Below are positions 50,701 through 59,490 of a stretch of 64,000 bases of DNA, piece by piece. The position numbers were made by a program, and so were the translations under genes. This DNA comes from Acidovorax sp. Leaf191 (GTDB lineage: Bacteria; Pseudomonadota; Gammaproteobacteria; Burkholderiales; Burkholderiaceae_C), in the NCBI RefSeq assembly GCF_001424425.1, contig NZ_LMPT01000006.1, positions 33,383 to 97,382 of the forward strand, in the 5' to 3' direction. Each line of letters begins with the position of its first letter. Position 1 is the stretch's first letter. A model generated the notes under the pieces. The model was not told the DNA's origin. It saw only the letters and a list, made by a program, of their open reading frames with translations, and did no database searches.

Positions 50701-52506
50701 TCACGGCTTTGTCCACCACGAGAACATCAACCACTCTTCCGCCTTGGCGTAGGGGGGCATCGGTTCCTTGTAGGCCAGGCGCTTCTGGTTGTAGACCACC
50801 CGGTGCGACTCGAGCGTCCACTGCGGGATGAGGTAGTGACTGTGCATGATCACGCGGTCCAGCGCACGGCAGGCGGGCAGCATCTCGGCCTGGCTGGTGG
50901 CGCGGGTGAGCGCGGTCACCAGGGCATCCACCGCCGGGCTGTTCACCCCCGCGTGGTTGCTGGAGCCTTCGACCTTCACGCCCTGGCTGCCGAACAGCTC
51001 TTTCATCGCCTGGCCGGGGTTGTAGGTGCCTGGGTAGGCCAGGCTGATCATGTCGAAGTCGAACTTGTCCAGGCGCTGCAGGTACAGCGCAAAGTCCACC
51101 GTGGTGAAACGCAGCGTGATGCCGAGCTTCTCCAGATTGCGAATCCATGGCGTCACGGTACGGGCGCCGGCTTCCTTGCTGTCCAGGAACTCGATCTCCA
51201 TCGCCTTGCCCTCGGCATTGCGCAGCGCGCCATCGCGGTAGGTCCAGCCCGCATCGGCCAGCAGTTGCCGCGCGCGGCGCAGGTTGTCGCGCAGCGAATG
51301 GCCCTCGCCCTCGGTGCTGGGCGGCGTGTACATGGGGCCGAACACCGTGTCGGGCACCTTGCCGCGCCAACGTTCGAGCAACGCCAGCTCCTCTGGCCCG
51401 GGCGTGCCCGTGGCCTGGCAACTGGTGTTGCCGAACAGGTCCTTCACGCGGGGATAGCCGCCATAGAACATCTGGCGGTTCATCCACTCGTAGTCGATGG
51501 CCAGGCCCAGCGCCTCGCGCACGCGCACGTCCTGCAGCAGTGGGCGGCGGGTGTTGAGCACGTAGCTCTGGAAGCCCGAGGGCAGGCGGTGCTTCATGTC
51601 CTTCTTGACCAGCACGCCCTGCTTGAAGAGCTTGCCGTCGATGCGGCGGGCCCAGTCGCCGGCTGAATAGATGGTCATGAAGTCGAACTCACCGGCTTTC
51701 ATGGCCTCCAGGCGCGCGGTGTTGTCCTTGTAGATCTTGACGGTGATGCGGTCGAAGTTGTGCGCACCCCGGTTGACATTGAGATCACGGCCCCAGTACT
51801 GCGGGTCCCGCTGGTAGGTGACATCGCGCCCGAACTTCACATCGCCGATGCGGTACGCGCCGCTGCCGATCGGTATGTCGGTCACGATCTGGTCGAACGG
51901 CTTGGCCTTGCCGTCCGGGCCGCGCCCCCAGGCCCGGCTGAAGACCGGCAGGCTGCCCACGGTGAGCGGCAGCTCGCGGTTGGGCTGCTTGAAGCGAAAG
52001 CGCACGGTGCGCTTGTCCAGCACGTCCACGCCGGCCACTTCCTGCAGCAGCGTGGCGTAGCTGGGCGACGCTTGCGGGCTGATCAGCATGTCGTAGCTGT
52101 GCTTGACGTCCGCGGCCTCCACCGTGTCGCCGTTGTGAAAGCGTGCCTCGGCCCGCAGGCGGAAGGTGGCGCTGAGCCGGTCGTCGGCCACCTGCACGTC
52201 TTCGGCCAGCAGACCATAAGCCGAGGCGGTCTCGTCCATGGAGCCGGTGAGCAGGGATTCGAAGATGAGCTCGCTCAGGTACGCGGGTACCGAGCCCTTC
52301 ATGGTGAAGGGGTTGTACTTGTCGAAGGTGGAGTAGCGCAGGTTGCTCACCATGCGCAGCTCGCCGCCCTTGGGGGCGTCGGGGTTCACGTAGTCGAAAT
52401 GTGAGAAGCCCTCGGGGTACTTGAGGTCCCCCCACAGCGCATAGCCGTGGGCGGCCCAGGCCGGAGCCGCGCATACCGTCAGCAAGAAAGTGAGCCAAAA
52501 CCGCAT
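50701..52506 (-). CDS. yejA: Peptide ABC transporter substrate-binding protein
   Basis: A 601-residue periplasmic peptide-binding protein. Start at ATG 52504-52506 ([21 protein letters not shown]) gives a clean signal peptide; the much longer upstream frame is not real. It has the SBP_bac_5 body ([35 protein letters not shown]), and the YejA-type C-terminus [14 protein letters not shown] region. First gene of the yejABEF operon, captures oligopeptides for import. Diverges from fabI over 117 bases. Confidence 0.92.
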   Translation of the reverse strand: MRFWLTFLLTVCAAPAWAAHGYALWGDLKYPEGFSHFDYVNPDAPKGGELRMVSNLRYSTFDKYNPFTMKGSVPAYLSELIFESLLTGSMDETASAYGLLAEDVQVADDRLSATFRLRAEARFHNGDTVEAADVKHSYDMLISPQASPSYATLLQEVAGVDVLDKRTVRFRFKQPNRELPLTVGSLPVFSRAWGRGPDGKAKPFDQIVTDIPIGSGAYRIGDVKFGRDVTYQRDPQYWGRDLNVNRGAHNFDRITVKIYKDNTARLEAMKAGEFDFMTIYSAGDWARRIDGKLFKQGVLVKKDMKHRLPSGFQSYVLNTRRPLLQDVRVREALGLAIDYEWMNRQMFYGGYPRVKDLFGNTSCQATGTPGPEELALLERWRGKVPDTVFGPMYTPPSTEGEGHSLRDNLRRARQLLADAGWTYRDGALRNAEGKAMEIEFLDSKEAGARTVTPWIRNLEKLGITLRFTTVDFALYLQRLDKFDFDMISLAYPGTYNPGQAMKELFGSQGVKVEGSSNHAGVNSPAVDALVTALTRATSQAEMLPACRALDRVIMHSHYLIPQWTLESHRVVYNQKRLAYKEPMPPYAKAEEWLMFSWWTKP

Positions 52507-52623
52507 GCGACAATTCTGCACTACGTCGGCCCTGCCGCCGCACAGGCTGTGGGTATTCCCCGGAGACCCGTCCGGTGGCACCAGGGCGCCCTCTTTTTTC
52601 ACGCATTCCACAGGAGAACAACA

Positions 52624-53424
52624 ATGGGTTTTCTGACCGGCAAGAAGCTGCTCATCACGGGCGTGCTGTCCAACCGCTCCATCGCCTACGGCATCGCCAA
52701 GGCCTGCCACGCACAGGGCGCCGAGCTGGCCTTCAGCTATGTGGGCGAGCGCTTCAAGGACCGCATCACCGACTTTGCCGCCGAGTTCGACTCCAAGTTG
52801 ATCTTTGACTGCGACGTGGCCAGCGACGAGCAGATCGAGCGCATGTTCGCCGACCTGGCGCAGATCTGGCCCAAGTTCGACGGCTTCGTGCACAGCATCG
52901 GCTTCGCACCGCGCGAGGCCATTGCGGGCAACTTCCTCGAAGGCCTGTCGCGCGAAGGCTTTCGCATTGCGCACGACATCAGCGCGTACAGCTTTCCGGC
53001 CATGGCCAAGGCCGCCCTGCCCTACCTGAACGACAAGTCGTCGCTGCTCACGCTGTCGTACCTGGGCGCGCTGCGCTCCATCCCCAACTACAACACCATG
53101 GGCCTGGCCAAGGCCAGCCTGGAAGCCAGCGTGCGCTACCTGGCCGAAGCCGTGGGCCGCACCGAAGACGGCCGCGCCATCCGCGCCAACGGCATCAGCG
53201 CCGGCCCCATCAAGACGCTGGCGGCCAGCGGCATCAAGGACTTCGGCAAGCTGCTGTCCCGCGTGGCCGATGCCTCGCCACTGCGCCGCAATGTGACGAT
53301 CGAGGACGTGGGCAACGTGGCCGCGTTCATGCTGTCCGACCTGGCCTCGGGCCTGACCGCCGAGATCACCTACGTGGACGGCGGCTTCAGCCAGACCGCG
53401 GGCCTGAGCGCCGACCAGGTCTGA
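52624..53424 (+). CDS. fabI: Enoyl-ACP reductase (NADH)
   Basis: A 266-residue short-chain dehydrogenase-fold reductase that completes each fatty-acid elongation round. Start ATG at 52624 ([17 protein letters not shown]). Catalytic Tyr146, Tyr156 and Lys163 occupy the same numbers as in E. coli FabI ([21 protein letters not shown]). The NADH motif is [13 protein letters not shown], and [20 protein letters not shown] follows. Essential lipid metabolism and the target of triclosan. Shares a divergent promoter region with yejA. A type-2 repeat follows the gene. Confidence 0.96.
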   Translation: MGFLTGKKLLITGVLSNRSIAYGIAKACHAQGAELAFSYVGERFKDRITDFAAEFDSKLIFDCDVASDEQIERMFADLAQIWPKFDGFVHSIGFAPREAIAGNFLEGLSREGFRIAHDISAYSFPAMAKAALPYLNDKSSLLTLSYLGALRSIPNYNTMGLAKASLEASVRYLAEAVGRTEDGRAIRANGISAGPIKTLAASGIKDFGKLLSRVADASPLRRNVTIEDVGNVAAFMLSDLASGLTAEITYVDGGFSQTAGLSADQV

Positions 53425-53463
53425 TCGGGTCCGACCTGACCAGACCTGACCACAGGCCTTCAA

Positions 53464-53522
53464 GCCAAAACAAGCGCTACCGCTGGATAGTCAAGCGGTA
53501 GCAGCTATCAATTCAATAGCAA
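53464..53522. repeat. AGCTATCAATTCAATAG-family repeat in the ligase leader
   Basis: CAAGCGCTACCGCTGGATAG and CAAGCGGTAGCAGCTATCAA form a palindromic pair ending TTCAATAGCAA immediately before the ATG at 53523. The repeat is the full 5' leader of the ligase gene and leaves no room for a normal Shine-Dalgarno. Confidence 0.75.
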
Positions 53523-54386
53523 ATGCTTCGCAGACGTTGGCTGGCCTGGCTGGCCTTGGCGGGCACAGCCACCGCCATCGGTGCGCCCGCCCGCGCAGGC
53601 GACGCACCGGCGCTGCTGCTGGCCAACGTGTACCGCCCGGGCATGCCCCTGGCGGACTACTGGGTCAGCGAAAAGTACGACGGCGTGCGTGGCTACTGGG
53701 ATGGCCGCACGCTGCGCACCCGCGGTGGCGAGACGGTGGCCGCGCCGGCGTGGTTCACCGCAGGCTGGCCCGACACGCCGATGGATGGCGAGCTGTGGGC
53801 CGGGCGCGGGCGCTTTGCCCATGCGCAGTCCACCACCCGGCAGCAGCATGCCGACGACGCCGCGTGGCGGCACATGCGGTTCATGGTGTTCGACCTGCCG
53901 CAAAGCCCCGGCACCTTCGACGACCGCATTCCCACACTCAATGCCGTGGTCGCCACCATCGGCCAGCCCTGGGTGCAGGCCGTGCAGCAGCACCGCGTGG
54001 CGACGGACGCCGCACTGCAGGCGCTGCTGCAGCGCACGGTGCGTGCGGGCGGCGAAGGCCTGATGCTGCGCCGGGGCGCTTCGCTGTACCAGGGCGGGCG
54101 CAGCGATGACCTCGTCAAGGTCAAGACCCACGAGGACACCGAAGCCCGTGTGGTGGCCCATGTGCCCGGCAAGGGCCGTCTGGAGGGCCGCCTGGGCGCG
54201 CTGCTGGTCGAGATGCCATCAGGGCAGCGATTCAAACTGGGCGCCGGTTTCAGCGACGCGCAGCGGGCCGATCCGCCGCCCATCGGCAGCTGGGTCAGCT
54301 ACCGGTTTCGCGGTACGCACGACGGTGGGCTGCCGCGCTTTGCCAGCTTCGTGCGCGTGCGCGAAGACCTGCCGCCGAGCCGCTGA
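53523..54386 (+). CDS. Periplasmic ATP-dependent DNA ligase (Lig E type)
   Basis: A 287-residue ATP-dependent ligase with a signal peptide (MLRRRWLAWLALAGTATAIGAPARA). The nucleotidyltransferase motif I is EKYDGVR with Lys51 as the site of AMP attachment, followed by motif III DGELWAG, and motifs IV/V in GEGLMLRR and DLVKVKTHED. The rest is the OB fold (VGSWVSYRFRGTHDGGLPRF). The exported minimal type without DNA-binding additions is called Lig E and is linked to extracellular DNA handling or competence. Leader is a repeat and no clear ribosome site is visible. Expression level therefore unclear. Confidence 0.88.
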   Translation: MLRRRWLAWLALAGTATAIGAPARAGDAPALLLANVYRPGMPLADYWVSEKYDGVRGYWDGRTLRTRGGETVAAPAWFTAGWPDTPMDGELWAGRGRFAHAQSTTRQQHADDAAWRHMRFMVFDLPQSPGTFDDRIPTLNAVVATIGQPWVQAVQQHRVATDAALQALLQRTVRAGGEGLMLRRGASLYQGGRSDDLVKVKTHEDTEARVVAHVPGKGRLEGRLGALLVEMPSGQRFKLGAGFSDAQRADPPPIGSWVSYRFRGTHDGGLPRFASFVRVREDLPPSR

Positions 54387-54412
54387 GGCCACTGTCGCCG
54401 CTGAAAGCACAA

Positions 54413-54444
54413 CGCCACGCCGCATATCACTGCACGGCGTGGCG
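54413..54444. terminator. Hairpin between convergent ligase and fasciclin genes
   Basis: CGCCACGCCG and CGGCGTGGCG are perfect 10-base arms around 12 bases, in the 104-base gap between convergent stop codons. No T tract, so possibly a bidirectional Rho-assisted terminator. Confidence 0.5.
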
Positions 54445-54490
54445 CCTGGGGGTCCTTCGTGTCCTCAGAGGCTCACGAAAGGATCAGCGA

Positions 54491-55051
54491 TCAGTTGGGC
54501 AGCAGGACCTTGTCCACCACGTGGATCACGCCGTTGGACTGGTACACGTCGGCGATGGTCACATTGGCCGTGCCACCCTTTTCATCGGTCAGCATGATGG
54601 CCTTGCCGCTGGCCTTGGCGGTGAGCGTGCCGCCCGCCACGGTCTTGATGCTGGCCATGCCCTTGCCGTCGGCAATCATCTTGGACAGCGCTGCGGCGTC
54701 CCACTTGCCAGCCACCACGTGGTAGGTCAGCACCTTGGTGAGCGTGGGCTTGTTTTCTGGCTTGAGCAGGGTGTCTACCGTGCCGGCGGGCAGCGCGGCA
54801 AAAGCGGCGTTGGTGGGTGCGAACACGGTGAAGGGACCTGGGCCCTTGAGCGTCTCCACCAGGCCGGCAGCCTTCACGGCTGCGACCAGCGTGGTGTGGT
54901 CCTTGGAGTTCACCGCGTTGTCGATGATGTCCTTGCTGGCCAGCATGGGGGCGCCGCCCACCATGACATCGGCAGCGAACGCAGGCACTGCACCGGCAGA
55001 CAAGGCAACGAACAGACCGGCAGCGATACGGGCATTGAAAGAAGTGCGCAT
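54491..55051 (-). CDS. Secreted fasciclin (FAS1) domain protein
   Basis: A 186-residue exported protein. Start ATG 55049-55051 (MRTSFNARIAAGLFVALSA) gives a signal peptide ending AFA. One FAS1 domain follows: the H1 region GPFTVFAPTNAAFAALPAGT and the H2-like LTYHVVAGKWDAAAL, ending GVIHVVDKVLLPN, all diagnostic. Such proteins mediate adhesion or exopolysaccharide interactions in many bacteria. Monocistronic. Confidence 0.92.
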   Translation of the reverse strand: MRTSFNARIAAGLFVALSAGAVPAFAADVMVGGAPMLASKDIIDNAVNSKDHTTLVAAVKAAGLVETLKGPGPFTVFAPTNAAFAALPAGTVDTLLKPENKPTLTKVLTYHVVAGKWDAAALSKMIADGKGMASIKTVAGGTLTAKASGKAIMLTDEKGGTANVTIADVYQSNGVIHVVDKVLLPN

Positions 55052-55170
55052 GGGGATCTCCTGAAAGTATGAAAGGGGGTGTCTCACACCGCATGAAATG
55101 CACGCGGCTACCAGTCAATACGCCGGGCCTGGCCCGCCGGATTCAAAAAGATTTGCAACAGCGCGGATAC

Positions 55171-55208
55171 AAAAAAAAATCGCCCCGCGGCGTGGGCCGG
55201 GGGGCGAT
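55171..55208 (-). terminator. Intrinsic terminator of the decarboxylase gene
   Basis: On the minus strand ATCGCCCC and GGGGCGAT form an 8-bp stem around about 14 bases, followed by nine consecutive T residues. It sits 86 bases after the decarboxylase stop at 55294. A textbook Rho-independent terminator. Confidence 0.88.
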
Positions 55209-55293
55209 GGTGGGGTGAGCGGGCCGTGCACCGGCAGGTGCGCGGCCGGTCAGCGTGTCAGCGTTTCAGCCTTGCAGCAGGTGGACCGCCAGG

Positions 55294-57660
55294 TCAGATC
55301 GTGCGTCCGTAGGGGCCGTCGCCACCCACCTGCACCAGGTTCTTGGCCGTGGCCAACGGCTTGGGGTTCTTGGTGGTCTTCTCGTCGGCCACGCAGTCGG
55401 CGTAGTAGCGCACCTGGCCGTTCTCGTCCTCCACCTCGACCAGGCCGTGGATGTCGGTCTCGAAGCCGGGGCACAGCTTGGCGAATTCACGCGCGAACTT
55501 GAGGTAGTCCACGATCTTCTTGTTGAAGACTTCGCCGGGGATCAGCAGCGGAATGCCCGGTGGGTACGGCGTGACCAGGCCGACGGTGATGCGGCCTTCG
55601 AGTGCATCGATCTCCACGCGCTCGGTCTTGCGGTGCGCGATGTGTGCGTACGCATCCGACGGCTTCATGGCGGGCGTCAGGTCCGACAGGTACATCTCGG
55701 TGGTCAGGCGCGCGATGTCGTACTTGGCGTACATCTCGTGCACGTGCTGGCACAGGTCCTGCAGGCCCATGCGCTCGTAGCGCTTGTGCTGCTGGCAGAA
55801 CTCCGGAAGGATGCGCCACATGGGCTGGTTCTTCTCGTAGTCGTCCTTGAACTGCTGCAGCGCCGTGAGCAGCGTGTTCCAGCGGCCCTTGGTGATGCCG
55901 ATGGTGAACATCACGAAGAAGCTGTACAGGCCGGTCTTCTCCACCACCACGCCGTGCTCGGCCAGGTACTTGGTGACGATGGACGCGGGGATGCCCTTCT
56001 TGTCGAACTTGCCGTCCAGGTTCAGGCCCGGCGTGACGATGGTGGACTTGATCGGGTCCAGCATGTTGAAGCCGTCGGCCAGCTGACCGAAGCCGTGCCA
56101 CTTGGTGCCGGCCTTCTTGCCCTTGGCATCGCTGCGGATGATCCAGTCCTCGGCCCGGCCGATGCCCTCGTCCACCAGCTTGTCCGGGCCCCAGACCTTG
56201 AACCACCAGTCGTTCTTGCCGAAGTCATGCTCGATCTGGCGCATGGCGCGGCGAAAGTCCAGGGCCTCCAGGATGCTTTCTTCCACCAGCGCGGTGCCGC
56301 CGGGCGGCTCCATCATGGCAGCGGCCACATCGCAGCTGGCGATGATGCTGTACTGCGGGCTGGTGCTGGTGTGCATCAGGTAGGCCTCGTTGAAGAGGTG
56401 GCGGTCCAGCTTGGTGGTCTGCGAGTCCTGCACCAGCACATGGCTGGCCTGGCTGATACCGGCCAGGAGCTTGTGGATGGACTGCGTGGCGTAGGTCACC
56501 GAGTGCTTGGGGCGCGTGCGCTTCTTGCCCATGGCGTGGTAGGTGCCGTAGAACGGGTGGAAGGCCGCGTGCGGCAGCCAGGCCTCGTCGAAGTGCAGGT
56601 TGTCCACATAGCCGTCGAGCATGCCCTTGATGGTCTCGGTGTTGTACAGCACGCCGTCGTAGGTGGACTGCGTGAGCGTGAGCACGCGCGGCTTGACCTT
56701 CTTGGCGTCCACGCCCTTGAGCAGCGGGTTGGCCTTGATCTTGGCCTGGATGGCTGCCGGCTCGAACTCGCTTTGCGGGATGGGCCCGATGATGCCGAAG
56801 TGGTTGCGCGTGGGCTTCATGAACACGGGGATGGCGCCGGTCATGATGATGCTGTGCAGGATGGACTTGTGGCAGTTGCGGTCCACCACCACCACGTCGC
56901 CCGGGGCCACGGTGTGGTGCCACACCATCTTGTTGGATGTGGACGTGCCGTTGGTCACGAAGAAGCAGTGGTCGGCATTGAAGATGCGCGCGGCGTTGCG
57001 CTCAGATTCGCCGATGGCGCCGTTGTGGTCCAGCAGCTGGCCCAGTTCTTCCACCGCGTTGCACACGTCGGCGCGCAGCATGTTCTCGCCATAGAACTGG
57101 TGGTACATCTGGCCCACGGGGCTTTTCAGGAAGGCCACGCCGCCCGAATGCCCGGGGCAGTGCCAGCTGTACGAGCCGTCTTCGGCGTAGTCGAGCAGCG
57201 CCTTGAAGAATGGCGGCTGCACGCTCTCCAGGTAGCTCTTGGCCTCGCGGATGATGTGGCGCGCCACGAATTCGGGGGTGTCCTCGAACATGTGGATGAA
57301 GCCGTGCAGCTCGCGCAGGATGTCGTTGGGCAGGTGGCGGCTGGTCTTGGTCTCGCCGTGCACGTAGATCGGCACTTCGGTGTTCTTGCGGCGCACCTCG
57401 CCAATGAAGTTGCGCAGGCTCAGCACGATGGGGTCCAGCCCCTCGCCGACGGTGAATTCCTCATCGTCGATGGACAGGATGAACGCACTGGCGCGGCTTT
57501 GCTGCTGCGCGAACTGCGACAGGTCACCGTAGCTGGTGACCCCCACGACCTCGAAACCCTCGGCCTCGATGGCCTGCGCCAGCGCGCGAATGCCCAGGCC
57601 CGAGGTGTTCTCGGAACGATAGTCCTCATCGATGATGATGATGGGAAAACGAAACTTCAT
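55294..57660 (-). CDS. Arginine/lysine/ornithine decarboxylase (fold type I, large form)
   Basis: A 788-residue PLP-dependent basic amino-acid decarboxylase. Start at 57658-57660 (MKFRFPIIIIDEDYR). The N-terminal wing domain (about 1-140) precedes the catalytic domain; PLP lysine is Lys397 in ATQSIHKLLAG, and the pyridine-N contact is Asp358 in HFDEAW. The C-terminus ends in the lid domain (PFVTPYPPGIPLLIPGE). Which amino acid is used cannot be read reliably. Such enzymes serve acid resistance or polyamine synthesis. Downstream terminator at 55171-55208. Monocistronic. Confidence 0.93.
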   Translation of the reverse strand: MKFRFPIIIIDEDYRSENTSGLGIRALAQAIEAEGFEVVGVTSYGDLSQFAQQQSRASAFILSIDDEEFTVGEGLDPIVLSLRNFIGEVRRKNTEVPIYVHGETKTSRHLPNDILRELHGFIHMFEDTPEFVARHIIREAKSYLESVQPPFFKALLDYAEDGSYSWHCPGHSGGVAFLKSPVGQMYHQFYGENMLRADVCNAVEELGQLLDHNGAIGESERNAARIFNADHCFFVTNGTSTSNKMVWHHTVAPGDVVVVDRNCHKSILHSIIMTGAIPVFMKPTRNHFGIIGPIPQSEFEPAAIQAKIKANPLLKGVDAKKVKPRVLTLTQSTYDGVLYNTETIKGMLDGYVDNLHFDEAWLPHAAFHPFYGTYHAMGKKRTRPKHSVTYATQSIHKLLAGISQASHVLVQDSQTTKLDRHLFNEAYLMHTSTSPQYSIIASCDVAAAMMEPPGGTALVEESILEALDFRRAMRQIEHDFGKNDWWFKVWGPDKLVDEGIGRAEDWIIRSDAKGKKAGTKWHGFGQLADGFNMLDPIKSTIVTPGLNLDGKFDKKGIPASIVTKYLAEHGVVVEKTGLYSFFVMFTIGITKGRWNTLLTALQQFKDDYEKNQPMWRILPEFCQQHKRYERMGLQDLCQHVHEMYAKYDIARLTTEMYLSDLTPAMKPSDAYAHIAHRKTERVEIDALEGRITVGLVTPYPPGIPLLIPGEVFNKKIVDYLKFAREFAKLCPGFETDIHGLVEVEDENGQVRYYADCVADEKTTKNPKPLATAKNLVQVGGDGPYGRTI

Positions 57661-57806
57661 GCGCAGCCTCCGTGCAACCGTGCCCTGCCGGCCAAAAAAC
57701 GAAATAGGCGCGAAGTGTAAGGAATAACGTTGACGCGCCTTTGAACTGCCATGCTTTTGACCCAGAATGTGGTGCAACAAACACAACCACAACGAGGAGG
57801 TTCGCT

Positions 57807-58232
57807 ATGGAGGAATCCACCATCTGGTGGCTGGCAGCAGGGGCACTGGTCGTGGCAGAACTGCTCACCGGCACTTTCTATCTGCTCATGGTGGCCGTCG
57901 GCCTGGCTGCAGCGGCCCTGGGCGCGCACCTGGGGCTGTCGTTCGCATTGCAGATCGTGGCGGCTGCGGTCGTGGGCGGTGGCGCCGTCGTGGCGTCCTA
58001 CCAGCTCAAGAAGCGGCGCCCCGGGGACCCGTCTGCACGTGCGGACCGCAGCGTGAACATGGACGTGGGCGAGACCGTGCTCATCGACAGCTGGAACATC
58101 GACGGCACCACCACCGTCAAATACCGCGGCGCGCAGTGGACGGCCATCCACCGCCCCGGCATCACCCCGTCGACCGGCATGCACCGCGTCGCTGAGCTCG
58201 TGGGCAACCGCCTGCTGGTGGACCCGCTGTAA
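57807..58232 (+). CDS. NfeD-like membrane protein
   Basis: A 141-residue small NfeD protein. Start at 57807 (MEESTIWWLAAGALVVAEL). Two or three membrane helices precede a C-terminal OB-fold (GETVLIDSWNIDGTTTVKYRGAQW), with the end ELVGNRLLVDPL. NfeD partners with SPFH proteins; the slipin gene begins 75 bases downstream. The pair probably organises membrane microdomains or assists proteostasis at the inner membrane. Confidence 0.9.
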   Translation: MEESTIWWLAAGALVVAELLTGTFYLLMVAVGLAAAALGAHLGLSFALQIVAAAVVGGGAVVASYQLKKRRPGDPSARADRSVNMDVGETVLIDSWNIDGTTTVKYRGAQWTAIHRPGITPSTGMHRVAELVGNRLLVDPL

Positions 58233-58307
58233 GCCGGCCCCGGCCCGCATTGCGGCTGCCCGTTTTTCCGTCTCTCCTGTTCATTCACCATCCAGAAAGG
58301 CTGTCCC

Positions 58308-59237
58308 ATGGAACTTGCCGTTGCCGTCGTCATACTCATCATCGCCGTGATCTTCATCGCGCGCTCCGTCAAGGTCGTGCCCCAGCAGAACGCCTGGGTC
58401 AAGGAGCGCCTGGGCAAATATGCGGGCACGCTGGCGCCCGGCCTGAACCTGCTGGTGCCCTTCATCGACAAGGTCGCCTACAAGCACAGCCTGAAGGAAA
58501 TCCCGCTCGACGTACCCAGCCAGATCTGCATCACGCGCGACAACACGCAGCTGCAGGTGGACGGTATCCTGTACTTCCAGGTCACCGACCCCATGCGCGC
58601 GAGCTACGGGTCGAGCAACTACATCATGGCCGTCACCCAGCTGGCGCAGACCTCCCTGCGGTCCGTGATCGGCAAGCTGGAACTGGACAAGACCTTCGAG
58701 GAACGCGACATCATCAATGCACAGATCGTGCAGGCCATCGACGAGGCCGCGCTGAACTGGGGCGTGAAGGTGCTGCGCTACGAGATCAAGGACCTGACGC
58801 CCCCTAAGGAAATCCTGCACGCCATGCAGGCCCAGATCACCGCCGAGCGCGAAAAGCGCGCGCTCATCGCAGCGTCCGAAGGCCGCCGCCAGGAGCAGAT
58901 CAACATCGCCACGGGTGAGCGTGAGGCCTTCATCGCCCGCTCCGAAGGCGAAAAGCAGGCCGTCATCAACAAGGCGCAGGGCGAGGCCGAATCCATCAAG
59001 GCCGTGGCCGAAGCCAATGCACAGGCCATCGAACGCGTCGCGTCCGCCATCCGCCAGCCGGGCGGCGAGCAGGCCGTGCAGCTCAAGGTGGCCGAAAAAG
59101 CCGTCGAGGCCTACAGCCAGGTGGCATCGGACGCGACCACGACCCTCATCGTGCCCAGCAACATGACCGAAGTCTCGGCGCTCATCGCCTCGGCGATGAA
59201 GATGGTGCAAACCACCACCAGCACGCCGCGCCTCTGA
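58308..59237 (+). CDS. SPFH/Band 7 slipin-like protein
   Basis: A 309-residue membrane-anchored SPFH protein. One N-terminal hairpin (LAVAVVILIIAVIFIARSVK) anchors it, followed by the Band 7 domain (VPQQNAWVKERLGKYAGTL, LQVDGILYFQVTDPMRASYG) and a coiled coil rich in Glu/Ala (RQEQINIATGEREAFIARSE). It ends with TTSTPRL. QmcA/stomatin class. Operon with NfeD; followed by a strong terminator at 59284-59342. Confidence 0.93.
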   Translation: MELAVAVVILIIAVIFIARSVKVVPQQNAWVKERLGKYAGTLAPGLNLLVPFIDKVAYKHSLKEIPLDVPSQICITRDNTQLQVDGILYFQVTDPMRASYGSSNYIMAVTQLAQTSLRSVIGKLELDKTFEERDIINAQIVQAIDEAALNWGVKVLRYEIKDLTPPKEILHAMQAQITAEREKRALIAASEGRRQEQINIATGEREAFIARSEGEKQAVINKAQGEAESIKAVAEANAQAIERVASAIRQPGGEQAVQLKVAEKAVEAYSQVASDATTTLIVPSNMTEVSALIASAMKMVQTTTSTPRL

Positions 59238-59283
59238 CACCGCCAGGCAGACCGGCTCCATCGGCGCCGGTCACGCCACCTTG

Positions 59284-59343
59284 CCGGCTCACCGGACACG
59301 CTGCAGGGCACCAGCCCCGCGTCCGGAGCCGGTTCTTTTTTTG
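59284..59343 (+). terminator. Intrinsic terminator of the nfeD-slipin operon
   Basis: CCGGCT and AGCCGG with inner CCGGAC/GTCCGG form a two-part stem with one small bulge, followed by TTCTTTTTTTG. It is 47 bases after the slipin stop. Clear Rho-independent terminator. Confidence 0.85.
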
Positions 59344-59490
59344 ACTCTGGGCATGGACACGGGCCCTGCCGCCGGCCACGGGCCCGATTCCTTCGCTGGG
59401 CGATCAGCGCCGACGGTGCGCCAAGGCGTCAAGCGGCCACGGCGTCGGCTAGGATGAGCGGCCATTTCGCCCCCACCCAGATACCTTCAC

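Noticed and set aside
50701..53463. Long fused yejA with about 300 extra N-terminal residues
   Set aside because: The extension runs antisense through the real fabI gene and a clean signal peptide starts at 52506.
55255..57720. 821-codon plus-strand frame opposite the decarboxylase
   Set aside because: The minus-strand gene has an obvious PLP site and a proper terminator; the antisense frame is His/Val/Leu-biased noise.
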